Shown here one piece after another: positions 19,020 through 26,851 of a DNA stretch of 64,000 nt. Under the pieces are notes generated by a model. It had not been told where the DNA came from and did not search any database. It was given only the letters and a program-made list of their open reading frames with translations. Origin of the DNA: Roseibacterium beibuensis. GTDB taxonomy: Bacteria; Pseudomonadota; Alphaproteobacteria; Rhodobacterales; Rhodobacteraceae. Position numbers and translations under genes: made by a program. The stretch covers positions 891,469 through 955,468 of the forward strand of contig NZ_BAABHW010000002.1 of assembly GCF_039542305.1 (NCBI RefSeq). The letters run 5' to 3'. Position 1 is the first letter of the stretch; every line of letters begins with the position of its first letter.

Positions 19020-20123
19020 ATGACCCGCCTCCTGCTTGCCCTGAGCCTGATCTGTGCCTGCGCCAGCGCGGCGCTGGCGACCCCGATCCGCATCAAGGAC
19101 CTGGTCGAGTTCGACGGTGTGCGCGGCAATGACCTTGTGGGCTACGGGCTGGTTGTGGGGCTGAACGGAACCGGCGACGGCATCCGAAACGCGCCCTTTA
19201 CCGAGGAAATCATGGTCAACATCCTCGAACGCCTGGGCGTGAACGTGACCGGCGAACAATTCCGGCCGCAAAATGTCGCCGCGGTGATCGTGACGGCGGT
19301 CCTGCCGCCCTTTGCCCGGCAGGGCAGCCAGATCGACGTGACCGTGTCGGCCATCGGCGATGCCGACAGCCTGCTTGGCGGCACGCTGGTCATGACGCCC
19401 CTGACCGCCGCGGATGGCGACATCTACGCCGTGTCACAGGGCGCGGTGATCGCGGGCGGCGCTTCGGTCGAGGGGGACGCGGCGAGCGTGGTGCAGGGCG
19501 TTCCAACCGCTGGCGTCATCCCCAACGGTGCCCGGATCGAACGCGAGATCGAGTTCGAATTCGCCTCTCTCGCCGAAGTGCGCCTCGCCCTTCACAGCCC
19601 GGATTTCACCACCGCCGCCCGCATCGAGGCGGCGATCAACCACGAATTCGGACGTGGCGTTGCGGCGATGCTGGATGCGGGGACGGTGCTGCTCGATATC
19701 GGCGCGACACGCGCACCCTCGCCCGCCCATGCCCTGACGCGGGTCGAAAACATCCTGGTGCAACCCGAAACCCGCGCCCGCGTCGTGGTGGATCAGCGCT
19801 CGGGCACCATCGTCATGGGCGAAGACGTGCGGATCAGCCGGGTCGCCGTGGCGCAGGGCAACCTGACCCTGCGGATCGAGGAACGGCCTGTCGCCGTCCA
19901 ACCGAACCCGTTCGCCGAGGGCGAGACGGTCATCCTGCCCCGCACCGGCGCGGCGATCGAGGAAGACGCGGGGACGGGCCTTGCCGAAATACGTGGCGGC
20001 ACGTCGCTGTCCGAAGTGGTGGCGGGGCTGAATGCCCTCGGGGTCTCGCCGCGCGAGATGATCGACATCCTGTCGAGCATCGACGCGGCCGGCGCTTTGC
20101 ATGCGGAGTTCATCGTCCGCTGA
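19020..20123 (+). CDS. flgI: Flagellar P-ring protein FlgI
   Basis: Builds the periplasmic P-ring bushing around the rod. The 367-residue protein has a Sec signal peptide (MTRLLLALSLICACASAALA), then the FlgI hallmark RIKDLVEFDGVRGNDLVGYGLVVGLNGTGDG (about 23-53) and FTEEIMVNILERLGV. Family segments TSLSEVVAGLNALGVSPREMIDILSSIDAAGALHAEF close the protein, so it is complete. FlgI normally needs the FlgA chaperone, which is present at 35486. Confidence 0.96.
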   Translation: MTRLLLALSLICACASAALATPIRIKDLVEFDGVRGNDLVGYGLVVGLNGTGDGIRNAPFTEEIMVNILERLGVNVTGEQFRPQNVAAVIVTAVLPPFARQGSQIDVTVSAIGDADSLLGGTLVMTPLTAADGDIYAVSQGAVIAGGASVEGDAASVVQGVPTAGVIPNGARIEREIEFEFASLAEVRLALHSPDFTTAARIEAAINHEFGRGVAAMLDAGTVLLDIGATRAPSPAHALTRVENILVQPETRARVVVDQRSGTIVMGEDVRISRVAVAQGNLTLRIEERPVAVQPNPFAEGETVILPRTGAAIEEDAGTGLAEIRGGTSLSEVVAGLNALGVSPREMIDILSSIDAAGALHAEFIVR

Positions 20124-20237
20124 GGATCGCGGTGCGGGGTCCCAAGGCGAAGGGCCGCGCCGGAGCCGCTTCATTCCGGTCCTAGCCGTCGTTCCGAAAT
20201 TTCTTGAAGGCCCGGCGACGACCCGATGAGGGGCGGC

Positions 20238-20726
20238 TCACAGGTCGCGCAATCGGCGCACGGCGGCGCGCGCGACATGGCCGGGCAGGCTCCGCAAGGT
20301 GTTCACGCGCGTGGCGCGATCCTGCTGGCGCAGGACATGCGCGATCACCGCCGGGTGCTCATCACGAAGACGATTGACATCCAGTGAAGTGGCGATGCGG
20401 GCGTCCAGACCGGAATTTGCCTGCATCGGCGCGCGGAGCTGTGCGGGGGTAGGCGGCATTGGGTTGGGCTTGGTGATGGGGGTCACAAGCGGGACCTCCC
20501 GGCGCGGCAACTCGCGGTCCGGTGCGGCCTCGAGGCGCGCGCGCAGCCGTTGCAACAGCCGGTTCTGATGCCAGGCCAGGCGGTCGGGGTCGACATCGGG
20601 CTGCGGCCCGGCCTCTCCCAGCCCCGTGGCCCGCAATCGTGCCAGACCATCGGGTCCGAGGAGCGCGGCCAGCGCGCTGAGTTTCTCGTCTCTTGTCGTG
20701 CGTTGGGTCGGGGCGGGATCGGCCAT
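20238..20726 (-). CDS. Short FliG-like protein with C-terminal EHP helix motif
   Basis: A 162-residue soluble protein, last gene of fliF-fliH-fliN-fliP, 20 bases after fliP. Residues 1-115 are Pro/Arg/Ala-rich and unrecognised. Residues 120-162 (LRDEHPAVIAHVLRQQDRAT and on to LRSLPGHVARAAVRRLRDL) follow the pattern of the FliG middle domain, in which EHPQ-xIA-xxL...LP...R..L forms the FliM-binding armadillo helices. The torque-generating FliG C-terminal domain is missing, and no FliG_N is recognisable by eye. MgtE_N domains share this helical pattern, so homology to that family is an alternative. I infer a C-ring or export-gate adaptor role from the motif and operon position. Confidence 0.7.
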   Translation of the reverse strand: MADPAPTQRTTRDEKLSALAALLGPDGLARLRATGLGEAGPQPDVDPDRLAWHQNRLLQRLRARLEAAPDRELPRREVPLVTPITKPNPMPPTPAQLRAPMQANSGLDARIATSLDVNRLRDEHPAVIAHVLRQQDRATRVNTLRSLPGHVARAAVRRLRDL

Positions 20727-20746
20727 AGAGGTCGCCTTTTCTCAGG

Positions 20747-21487
20747 TCAGAAGTAGCTGCGAACGAGCGCGCCGGTGATCAGCGTCCAGCCGTCGGCCAC
20801 GACGAAGAAGGCCAGTTTGAACGGCATGGACACGATGGCGGGCGGCACCATCATCATCCCCATCGACATCAGGATCGCCGCCGCGACCAGATCGATGACG
20901 AGGAAGGGCAAGAAGATCAGGAACCCGATCTGGAAGGCGCGTTCGACCTCGCTGAGCATGAAGGCCGGGATCAGGATCGACGCCTCGGGGGCGGAGCCTT
21001 CGGCCGCGGCCAGATCGACCTCGCGCAGCTCGGCAAGGCTGGCCAATGTGCCCATGTCGACCCGGTTCAGCATGAAGCCGCGAAAGGGCGCGTAAGCAGC
21101 GGACAAGGCCTCTTCGGGGGGCATGTCACCGGCGATGAGGGGTGCGATCCCCACCTGGTAGGCCTCTTGGAAGACAGGGGCCATGACGAAATAGGTCAGG
21201 AAGAGCGCCAGGCTGACGATCAGCATGTTGGGCGGCGATTGCTGCAGCCCCAGCGCCTGCCGGAGGATCGACAGGACCGTGACCACGAAAGGAAAGCAGG
21301 TGACCATCACCGCCAGCCCGGGTGCGAGGCTGAGCACCGTGATCAGCGCGATCAGTTGCAAGGCGCGGGCCGTCAACTCCCCGCCCTCGCCGAGGGTCAG
21401 GGTCACCTCTTGCGCCACCGCGCCGCCCGGCAAAAGGACCACGCCAAGCGCCAGAAGCGCTGGAAACAGCCGATCACTCCGGCGCAT
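20747..21487 (-). CDS. fliP: Flagellar type III export gate protein FliP
   Basis: Core pentamer subunit of the export gate, inserted in the inner membrane. The 246-residue protein has an N-terminal signal sequence ending VAQ (about 26), typical of FliP, then segments ALQLIALITVLSLAPGLAVMVTCFPFVVTVLSILRQALGLQQSPPNMLIVSLALFLTYFVM and the C-terminal PFLVIDLVAAAILMSMGMMMVPPAIVSMPFKLAFFVVADGW. The ATG at 21487 lies inside the last codons of fliN (14-base overlap). The longer frame reading through fliN is rejected. fliQ and fliR are in other operons here. Confidence 0.96.
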   Translation of the reverse strand: MRRSDRLFPALLALGVVLLPGGAVAQEVTLTLGEGGELTARALQLIALITVLSLAPGLAVMVTCFPFVVTVLSILRQALGLQQSPPNMLIVSLALFLTYFVMAPVFQEAYQVGIAPLIAGDMPPEEALSAAYAPFRGFMLNRVDMGTLASLAELREVDLAAAEGSAPEASILIPAFMLSEVERAFQIGFLIFLPFLVIDLVAAAILMSMGMMMVPPAIVSMPFKLAFFVVADGWTLITGALVRSYF

Positions 21488-21764
21488 CGCCGCGATCCGG
21501 CAGGCCGGTGATGCGGACGGCCAGTTGCCCGGCGCGATCCCCGTCGAGCTCGACCAGGTCACCCTCGGCGATGAGCTTGTCCCCGACATAGAGCCCCACC
21601 TTGTCCTCGATCCGGCTGTCGAGAGGCAGGACGGTGTCCGGCGCCATCGACATCATATCCCCCAGCCGCGGGCGCGCGCGCCCGACGCAGACGCGGATCT
21701 CGATGGGAAGCCCGTGCAGGGCCTTGGCGCGCGTGGCGGCGATCGGGTCGAAGGCGGTGGTCAT
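21474..21764 (-). CDS. fliN: Flagellar motor switch protein FliN
   Basis: C-ring protein of 96 residues comprising essentially one SpoA domain (about 18-85): LPIEIRVCVGRARPRLGDMMSMAPDTVLPLDSRIEDKVGLYVGDKLIAEGDLVELDG. FliN forms the cytoplasmic base of the switch, where FliH docks. It lacks an extended N-terminal region. Its start overlaps the fliH stop as TGATG, and fliP begins within its 3' end. It is the only SpoA-domain gene I can find in the window; FliM was not found. Confidence 0.93.
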   Translation of the reverse strand: MTTAFDPIAATRAKALHGLPIEIRVCVGRARPRLGDMMSMAPDTVLPLDSRIEDKVGLYVGDKLIAEGDLVELDGDRAGQLAVRITGLPDRGDAPE

Positions 21765-22420
21765 CAGGCGGCTCCTTTCTGGGATTCAATGTCGGGCAAC
21801 GGCTCCGCGACCGGGGCATGCCGGGTCAGCCCGTCCGTGAAATCGCGAATCGCCTCGGCCATCTGCTGCGCCGCCCCGGACAGATCGACATCGCGCCGCT
21901 CGGTGCCGAACCGGACCGAGACCTGCCCCTCGGCATAGGCAGGCTCGGGCCGCAGCCGGATTCGGAGGTCGGGGATTTGTGCGGCAAGATTTTCCAGCCG
22001 GGGCACCGCCACGGGCGCGGCGACCAGGTCCACCGAGGCGGCGCTGGCCTCCTGCGCGATGCGCAGCAGTTCGTCGCGCACGACGGGGGCGACAGCCTCG
22101 GCCACCAGCTCGGGCAAGAGGCGCGACAGCACCGCGTCGAAGAGGGGACCGAGCGCAGAAAGCACATCGGCGCGGACCGACTCGTAGCTGGCGGAGAGGT
22201 CCCGCAGGTTGGTGGCCAGGTCCGCCGCGATGCGGCCGCGTTCTTCGGTTTCTGCGGCAAGGCAATCGTCCCAGCCGCTGCGGTAGCCCTGTTCGAAAAC
22301 CGCCAGCCGGTCTTCCTCGGAGGCCGCACCCTCGGGCGTCGTGGGCTCCTGCGTCGGGGCAACGGGCTGGGCCGCACCGTCTACCTCATCGAAATCCGGT
22401 AAGGACAAGGCGCGCGTCAT
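21764..22420 (-). CDS. fliH: FliH-like export ATPase regulator
   Basis: A 218-residue protein. An acidic, Pro-rich N-terminus (1-40) is followed by a helical domain with YRSGWDDCLAAETEERGRIAADLATNLRDL and a FliH/HrpE-like C-terminal segment (LLPELVAEAVAPVVRDELLRIA). FliH links the FliI ATPase to FliN and the export gate. Sequence identity within the family is low, so the call rests on size, helical layout and position between fliF and fliN with 1-4-base overlaps on both sides. Confidence 0.8.
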   Translation of the reverse strand: MTRALSLPDFDEVDGAAQPVAPTQEPTTPEGAASEEDRLAVFEQGYRSGWDDCLAAETEERGRIAADLATNLRDLSASYESVRADVLSALGPLFDAVLSRLLPELVAEAVAPVVRDELLRIAQEASAASVDLVAAPVAVPRLENLAAQIPDLRIRLRPEPAYAEGQVSVRFGTERRDVDLSGAAQQMAEAIRDFTDGLTRHAPVAEPLPDIESQKGAA

Positions 22421-24114
22421 GGACGGACCTCCTCTTCATCCTCTTCCATCCAGCTGCGCAGGATCTCGACGGTTTCCTCTTCGCGCTCCTCGATCAGGCG
22501 GCGCAGGCGTTCGACGGGATCGAGGGGAAGCGGGTCTGCCCCGGGCGCCGCCAGGTTCGGAGCGGCCGGCAACAGGCCCGCCGCCGACAAACCCCCGGCC
22601 TGTCCGGGGTTGGACTGCGCCGCCCCGCCCGCGGGATCGGGCGGGGCAGCAAGCTGGGGCTGATCGGTCCGCTGGGCGGGGGCCGGAACGCCAAGCGGCG
22701 CGCCGGCCATCTCGGCCATGCCGGCACCGGCAAGGGCAGGTGCGGCAGACGGCTCCTCCTCCGCTGTGCGCGCGCGCAGGAGGGGGCGCAGAAGACCAAA
22801 GGCGATGGCCAGGGCGACCACCCCCAGAACGATGGCTTGCAGGACACGCCCAAGATCGAGGCTGACCCGGTCGGTAAAGCTGGCGGTCTCCAGCCCGGTC
22901 AACGCCGAGGCGTCGAAAGCCATCGAATCGATGGTCACGCTGTCGCCGCGCGCCGCGTCATAGCCCACGGCCGAGCGCACCAGGGCCTCCAGCGCGGCGA
23001 GTTCCTCGGGCGTGCGTGGCACAAGGCGCTCAACCCCGTCGGCCCCGATCTCGGGCACGCCGTTCAGCAGCACGGCGACCGAGATGCGGCGGATCGCGCC
23101 GGGCCCGCGTTCCACCTCGCGCTGGGTTTCCGACAGGTCGTAACTCACCCGCTCGCGGGTTTCGGTGGATTGCGCCGAGGATCCGTCGCCTTCGGCGGCA
23201 TCGCCATCGGGCAGGTTCGACGCGACGGTGACATCGCCACCGGCCCCGCCGCCGTCGCGGGTGGCGTTTTCGCGTTCCTCGGTTTCCGTGGCGATGACGA
23301 CGCGGCTGTCAGGGTCGATCAAGCGTTCGAGGATCGTCTCGCGCGCCGTGTCCAACTCGACCGAGACCTGCACCACCGCGTTCCCCGGTCCGACCCGTGC
23401 GGCCAGCAGGCGTTCGATGTTCAGGCGCAGGGCATCTGCGCGACCGGCGGCATCGGCGGCGGGCGTCACCTGGTCCTGCCCGCCGAGGACCTGGCCCGAA
23501 TCGGCGTCGATCACGGTGACATTCTCGGGGCTGAGACCCGGAACGGAGGACGCCACGAGATAGCGCAACGCTTGCGCATGACCGGGCGCGAGGCCGCCCG
23601 CGGCGGGGCGAATCGCGACCGAGGCCGTGACGTCCTGCACGGGTTGGAACGGGTCGGCAGAGGGGTTGGCGATATGCACCCGCGCCGCGCGAATCCGCGG
23701 GCTGGCAAGGATCGTGCGGGCCAGTTCACCTTCCTTCGCGCGCCAATAGGCGGCGTCGAACATCTGCGACGTGGTGCCGAACCCCGACAGGGAATCGAGC
23801 AACTCATAGCCCTGCGGGCCGTTCGCGGGCAGCCCCTCGCCGGCCAGGGCCATGCGCAGGGCATCGCGCTGGCCCGCCTCCACCTCGATCGTGTCGCCGC
23901 TGATGCGATAGGGGACGCCGCGCGCCTCCAATGCCTCCACGACCTCGCCTGCCGCGGCGGGATCGAGGCCCGAGTAGAGCAAAGCGTAAGACGGCGCGCT
24001 GACAAGGCGGACAAGGATCAGGACCACGACCAGAAGGGCCGCCGCCCCGCCAATCAGAAAGGCGCGCCTGCGGGTGTCGAGCGCATCCCAAAAACCGGTC
24101 AGCGTGTTCATCAC
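22417..24114 (-). CDS. fliF: Flagellar MS-ring protein FliF
   Basis: Forms the inner-membrane MS ring that holds rod, export gate and C ring. The 565-residue protein has an N-terminal helix RRAFLIGGAAALLVVVLILVRL (about 14-35), the secretin-like domains with YALLYSGLDPAAAGEVVEALEARGVPYRI, and a C-terminal helix IVLGVVALAIAFGLLRPLL near 420. The last 26 residues (LIEEREEETVEILRSWMEED and a short acidic end) keep the FliG-binding helix seen at FliF C-termini. That matters because no full FliG is encoded in the window. First gene of its operon, divergent from fliL across a CtrA-like box. Confidence 0.96.
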   Translation of the reverse strand: MMNTLTGFWDALDTRRRAFLIGGAAALLVVVLILVRLVSAPSYALLYSGLDPAAAGEVVEALEARGVPYRISGDTIEVEAGQRDALRMALAGEGLPANGPQGYELLDSLSGFGTTSQMFDAAYWRAKEGELARTILASPRIRAARVHIANPSADPFQPVQDVTASVAIRPAAGGLAPGHAQALRYLVASSVPGLSPENVTVIDADSGQVLGGQDQVTPAADAAGRADALRLNIERLLAARVGPGNAVVQVSVELDTARETILERLIDPDSRVVIATETEERENATRDGGGAGGDVTVASNLPDGDAAEGDGSSAQSTETRERVSYDLSETQREVERGPGAIRRISVAVLLNGVPEIGADGVERLVPRTPEELAALEALVRSAVGYDAARGDSVTIDSMAFDASALTGLETASFTDRVSLDLGRVLQAIVLGVVALAIAFGLLRPLLRARTAEEEPSAAPALAGAGMAEMAGAPLGVPAPAQRTDQPQLAAPPDPAGGAAQSNPGQAGGLSAAGLLPAAPNLAAPGADPLPLDPVERLRRLIEEREEETVEILRSWMEEDEEEVRP

Positions 24115-24174
24115 GTTCCGTATCCCTCCACGACCATTCTGGCCCGTTCGAGGGAGGTGATACCTCGGCGGCGA

Positions 24175-24189
24175 TTAACAAACCGTTAG
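24175..24189. promoter_or_regulatory. CtrA-like box in the fliF/fliL divergent promoter
   Basis: TTAA-N7-TTAG, one mismatch to consensus, 61 bases upstream of the fliF start (minus) and 51 bases upstream of the fliL start (plus). A single site could serve both operons. Confidence 0.65.
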
Positions 24190-24239
24190 GGCTGAGGCGG
24201 TATCACGGGAAAGAACGTAACGTGATCACCGGAATCGAC

Positions 24240-24764
24240 ATGGCGCAGGATGACGACAGCCAAAGCCCAAAGAAGAAACGCGGACTCCTCCTGCCCCTGC
24301 TGCTTGGGCTGGTGCTGGCCGGTGCGGCGGGCGGGGGCGGGTTCTGGGCCGTGACCAGCGGTCCGTTCGGGCCCGATTCGGCCACGGAGGAGGACGGGGG
24401 TACTCACGCCTCGGAGGCTGGTGGCGATCATGGCGAAAGTGGGCATCAAGAGGCTGTGCCCGTCGACGTCGCCTTCGTGCCCCTCGATACGGTGGTGATC
24501 ACGCTGGGGTCCGAGATCAGCGGCGCCGATCTGATCTTCACCGCCGAGTTGGAGGTCGCCCCCGAACACGAGGCCGAGGTCGCCCATCTCAGCCCGCGCG
24601 TTCTGGACGTTCTGAACAGCTACCTGCGGGTCATCGACCTGTCGGAACTGACCGACCCGACCAGCCTTGCCCGCATCCGCGCGCAGCTTTTGCGGCGCAT
24701 CCAGGTCGTCACCGGCGCAGGCCGGGTCAGCGACCTTCTCGTGACTCAATTCGTGGTGAACTGA
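24240..24764 (+). CDS. fliL: Flagellar basal-body protein FliL (first copy)
   Basis: A 174-residue membrane protein associated with the stator. Cytoplasmic KKKRG at about 13-17, one membrane helix (LLLPLLLGLVLAGAAGGGGFWAV, about 18-40), an acidic His-rich linker (about 48-70) and the periplasmic FliL domain, with FVPLDTVVITLGS, HLSPRVLDVLNSYLRVIDLSEL and LLRRIQVVTGAGRVSDLLVTQFVVN. The ATG at 24240 is preferred to a GTG at 24222. It starts a long operon to the FliJ-like gene at 34154. A second, divergent FliL-type gene is at 34197. Confidence 0.92.
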   Translation: MAQDDDSQSPKKKRGLLLPLLLGLVLAGAAGGGGFWAVTSGPFGPDSATEEDGGTHASEAGGDHGESGHQEAVPVDVAFVPLDTVVITLGSEISGADLIFTAELEVAPEHEAEVAHLSPRVLDVLNSYLRVIDLSELTDPTSLARIRAQLLRRIQVVTGAGRVSDLLVTQFVVN

Positions 24765-25304
24765 ATGATGCTCCTTGTGACCTATGCTGCCGACATCCTG
24801 CTGTTTTTCTCCAGTTTCGGCGCGGCGTTCTACTGCATGATCCTGTCGCGGCGGCTGTCGCGCCTGACCAGTTTCGACCAGGGCATCGGTGGCGCCATCG
24901 CGGTGCTGTCCACGCAGGTGGACGAGATGAAATCGGCCCTGACCGAGGCCAAGGCCGGGTCCGACGGCGCGGGGCGGCAGTTGAACGATCTCGTGCGGCA
25001 GGCACGGGAAATCTCGGGCGAATTGGAACTGATGATCGCCGCCTGTCACGATTTCGCCGAACAGGCGATCGAGGTGCAGGGCGCATCCGGCGCGCAGGCC
25101 CGCCCTGACGCTGCGGCAGGTCAAATACAAGCGGCCGGTCCCGCGCCTGAGCGCGCCGCTGACCACGGGCGTGGGACGGAATCGGGGACCGAGGTCGCCA
25201 TGCCGGTCTTCGGAACGCGCCGCGCCGCCCCTGACCTTTCCGACATCGCGTCGCAGGCGGCGACCCCGCTGTTTCGCCATCGCGGCCAAGCTGCGGAGGG
25301 GTGA
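24765..25304 (+). CDS. Membrane-anchored coiled-coil protein of the flagellar operon
   Basis: A 179-residue protein starting on the base after the fliL stop. It has one N-terminal membrane helix (LLVTYAADILLFFSSFGAAFYCMIL, about 3-27), an amphipathic coiled-coil stretch (about 30-100, STQVDEMKSALTEAKAGSDG region), and a low-complexity Ala/Pro/Glu tail ending in a basic segment. Uncharacterised proteins of this type occur in Rhodobacterales flagellar loci between fliL and the MotE-like gene; I do not recognise a named function. Placement next to fliL, motE and motA suggests a stator-related or scaffold role, which is inference. Confidence 0.75.
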   Translation: MMLLVTYAADILLFFSSFGAAFYCMILSRRLSRLTSFDQGIGGAIAVLSTQVDEMKSALTEAKAGSDGAGRQLNDLVRQAREISGELELMIAACHDFAEQAIEVQGASGAQARPDAAAGQIQAAGPAPERAADHGRGTESGTEVAMPVFGTRRAAPDLSDIASQAATPLFRHRGQAAEG

Positions 25305-25307
25305 CGG

Positions 25308-25937
25308 ATGGCCCGCCGCACAGTGCGAAAATCGAAAACACCGCATCCGCGACGGATGCGCCGCGGATGGTTGCTTTTCGCCCTCGGGCTGAGCTTTGCC
25401 GCGTCCGGTGTCCTGCGCCTTGGCGCACTGGATTGGGCGCAAGCCTCGGAGCCCGCGGGCCATGCAACCGCCGCCCCCTTCCTGCCTGAGACGGGACGAC
25501 TCCGGAGCGCGCTGGACGAAGTGGCCGCGCTGCGCGCCCAACTGGTCGCACGCGAGGCCGACCTGGAGGAACGCGAGGCGGCCCTCATGGCGGCGCAAAC
25601 TCTTATAGAAGATCGACTCGTTGCATTGGAACAGGCCGAGGCAAGGCTGGCGCGGTTGGTCTCGGTCTCGGATACGGCGGCTGAAACCGACATCGACCAG
25701 TTGACGCGGGTCTATGAAACCATGGCCCCGGAAGAGGCAGCGCGGCTTTTCGAACGGATGGAGCCCAGCTTTGCCGCCGGCTTCCTGTCGCGCATGGCCC
25801 TGGCGACCAGCGCCGCACTCCTGGCGGAACTGGACCCCGACGTCGCCTACGCGATCTCGGTCGTGCTGGCGACCCGCAATGCCACGGCCCCCGTCCGCTC
25901 CGATCCGGAGATCAGCCCGCCGGATACGGAAAATTAA
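25308..25937 (+). CDS. MotE-like periplasmic motility protein
   Basis: A 209-residue protein with an Arg/Lys-rich start, a membrane or signal segment (WLLFALGLSFAASGVLRLGA, about 22-41), a coiled coil (about 66-115) and an MgtE_N-like helical domain: LTRVYETMAPEEAARLFERMEPSFAAGFLSRMALATSAALLAELDP (about 132-180). This matches the MotE family. In Sinorhizobium MotE is a periplasmic chaperone for the stator-associated MotC. It lies immediately before motA and two genes before a large secreted protein that could be its client. The coding sequence contains the unusual AT-rich 13-mer TCTTATAGAAGAT (25601-25613), repeated at 28989. Confidence 0.8.
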   Translation: MARRTVRKSKTPHPRRMRRGWLLFALGLSFAASGVLRLGALDWAQASEPAGHATAAPFLPETGRLRSALDEVAALRAQLVAREADLEEREAALMAAQTLIEDRLVALEQAEARLARLVSVSDTAAETDIDQLTRVYETMAPEEAARLFERMEPSFAAGFLSRMALATSAALLAELDPDVAYAISVVLATRNATAPVRSDPEISPPDTEN

Positions 25938-25981
25938 CCCATGTCCGCGATCACGAAACCAAAGCGTCTGGAGGGGCCGGC

Positions 25982-26851
25982 ATGATCGGAATGATCGGGA
26001 TCGTCGTTATCTTCGTCATGGTCTTCGGGGGCTATATCGCCGCCGGGGGCAAGATCGGGATCATCCTCAAATCCCTGCCCTACGAGATGACGATGATCCT
26101 TGGCGCCGCGGTCGGGGCGTTTCTGATCTCGAACGACATGAGCGCGGTGAAGCATACGTTCGGCGCCATCGGAAAGGTCTTCAAGGGCCCCAGGTGGAAG
26201 CCCGAGGATTACCGCGACCTGCTGTGCCTGCTGTTCGAACTGATCCGTCTTGGCCGGCAGAACGCCGTCACGCTGGAGGAGCATATCGAGAACCCGGACG
26301 GCTCCGACATTTTCGGGCGGTATCCGAGGATCCAGGCGGATCACGAGGCGGTGGAGTTGATCTGCGACACGCTGCGCTCGGCCTCGATGAACTACAACGA
26401 TCCGCACCAGGTCGAAGAGGTGCTGGACAAGCGGCTGGACCAGAACCTCAGCCACGCCGAACATTCCGCCCATGCGCTGCAGACCGTTGCCGATGGTCTG
26501 CCCGCGCTGGGGATCGTGGCCGCCGTTCTGGGCGTCATCAAGACGATGGCCTCGATCGACCAGCCGCCCGAGATCCTTGGCGGGCTGATCGGCGGGGCTC
26601 TTGTCGGGACGTTCCTGGGCGTCTTTCTGGCCTATGGCTTCGTCGGCCCTTTTGCCGCGAAGGTGAAGATGGTCGTGGAAGAGGACCACCAGTTCTACCT
26701 TCTGATCCGCGAGGTCCTGATCGCCAACCTCCACAATCACGCGACGAATATCTGTATCGAGGTCGGCCGGCAGAACACGCCGCATCACATGCGCCCGGAT
26801 TTCAACGCGTTGGAAGAGGCCTTGCGGGGGCTGAAACAGGGGGCGGCATGA
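25982..26851 (+). CDS. motA: Flagellar motor stator protein MotA
   Basis: Inner-membrane stator subunit that contacts the rotor. The 289-residue protein shows the long form of the alpha-proteobacterial MotA: MIGIVVIFVMVFGGYIAAGGKIGIIL (helix 1), MTMILGAAVGAFLIS (helix 2), the charged cytoplasmic loop with EEHIENPDGSDIF and DHEAVELICDTLR, ALGIVAAVLGVIKTMASIDQPPEILGGLIGGALVGTFLGVFLAYGFVGP (helices 3 and 4). A GGAGGGGCCGGC ribosome site precedes the ATG. It overlaps the next gene as ATGA. Confidence 0.96.
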   Translation: MIGMIGIVVIFVMVFGGYIAAGGKIGIILKSLPYEMTMILGAAVGAFLISNDMSAVKHTFGAIGKVFKGPRWKPEDYRDLLCLLFELIRLGRQNAVTLEEHIENPDGSDIFGRYPRIQADHEAVELICDTLRSASMNYNDPHQVEEVLDKRLDQNLSHAEHSAHALQTVADGLPALGIVAAVLGVIKTMASIDQPPEILGGLIGGALVGTFLGVFLAYGFVGPFAAKVKMVVEEDHQFYLLIREVLIANLHNHATNICIEVGRQNTPHHMRPDFNALEEALRGLKQGAA

